Below, one piece after another: positions 5,198-5,219 of a DNA stretch of 5,219 nt (position 1 is the first letter of the stretch; every line of letters begins with the position of its first letter). Below the pieces are notes generated by a model. That model worked only from the letters and a program-made list of their open reading frames with translations, was not told the origin of the DNA and searched no databases. Both the position numbers and the translations under genes were made by a program. The stretch lies in NCBI GenBank assembly GCA_002398405.1, contig DGYN01000097.1, forward strand, positions 1 through 5,219, in the 5' to 3' direction. The DNA comes from Caulobacteraceae bacterium UBA5005 (lineage in GTDB: Bacteria; Pseudomonadota; Alphaproteobacteria; Caulobacterales; Caulobacteraceae).

Positions 5198-5219
5198 CTA
5201 CCTCCCCCGTGACCAACGG

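Noticed and set aside
5198..5219. Possible start of a tRNA gene after merR
   Set aside because: A tRNA gene is a plausible neighbour here in related genomes, but the 22 remaining bases show no acceptor stem or other recognisable tRNA sequence.

Overview
The window looks like a conserved housekeeping segment of an alphaproteobacterial chromosome, most likely from the Caulobacterales (Caulobacter/Phenylobacterium-like). The reasons are the high GC content, the gene order hppA – bamE – ubiquinol-cytochrome c chaperone – DUF177 – plsX – fabH – ihfA – merR, the best promoter candidates fitting the Caulobacter housekeeping-sigma consensus, and a C/T-rich intergenic repeat of a kind I associate with this group. 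The genus is inferred from recall, not from a search.

Region by region: positions 1–145 hold the C-terminal end of a membrane proton-pumping pyrophosphatase (hppA), followed by a textbook intrinsic terminator. Positions 201–682 carry no credible gene. This stretch is built from nested inverted repeats: an outer pair at 257–295 and 580–618, an inner pair at 333–355 and 495–517, and several short hairpins in the middle. On the minus strand, 683–1174 encodes the outer-membrane lipoprotein BamE. The 93-bp gap between bamE and the divergent chaperone gene contains a short inverted repeat in which two promoter-like sequences on opposite strands overlap almost completely.

From 1268 to 5197 six genes run on the plus strand: a cytochrome bc1 assembly chaperone, a DUF177/YceD protein (ATGA overlap with the previous gene), plsX (GTG start), fabH (TTG start overlapping the plsX stop), ihfA, and a small MerR-type regulator. 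Their work divides into respiratory-complex assembly, control of fatty-acid and phospholipid synthesis (FabH starts acyl chains; PlsX diverts finished acyl chains to acyl-phosphate for phospholipids), and DNA architecture and transcription (IHF alpha and MerR). The rpmF gene often found between DUF177 and plsX in other bacteria is absent.

I found no mobile-element gene, CRISPR array, defence system, RNA gene or clear novel system. The points most worth a second look are the nested palindromic repeat region and the overlapping divergent promoters.
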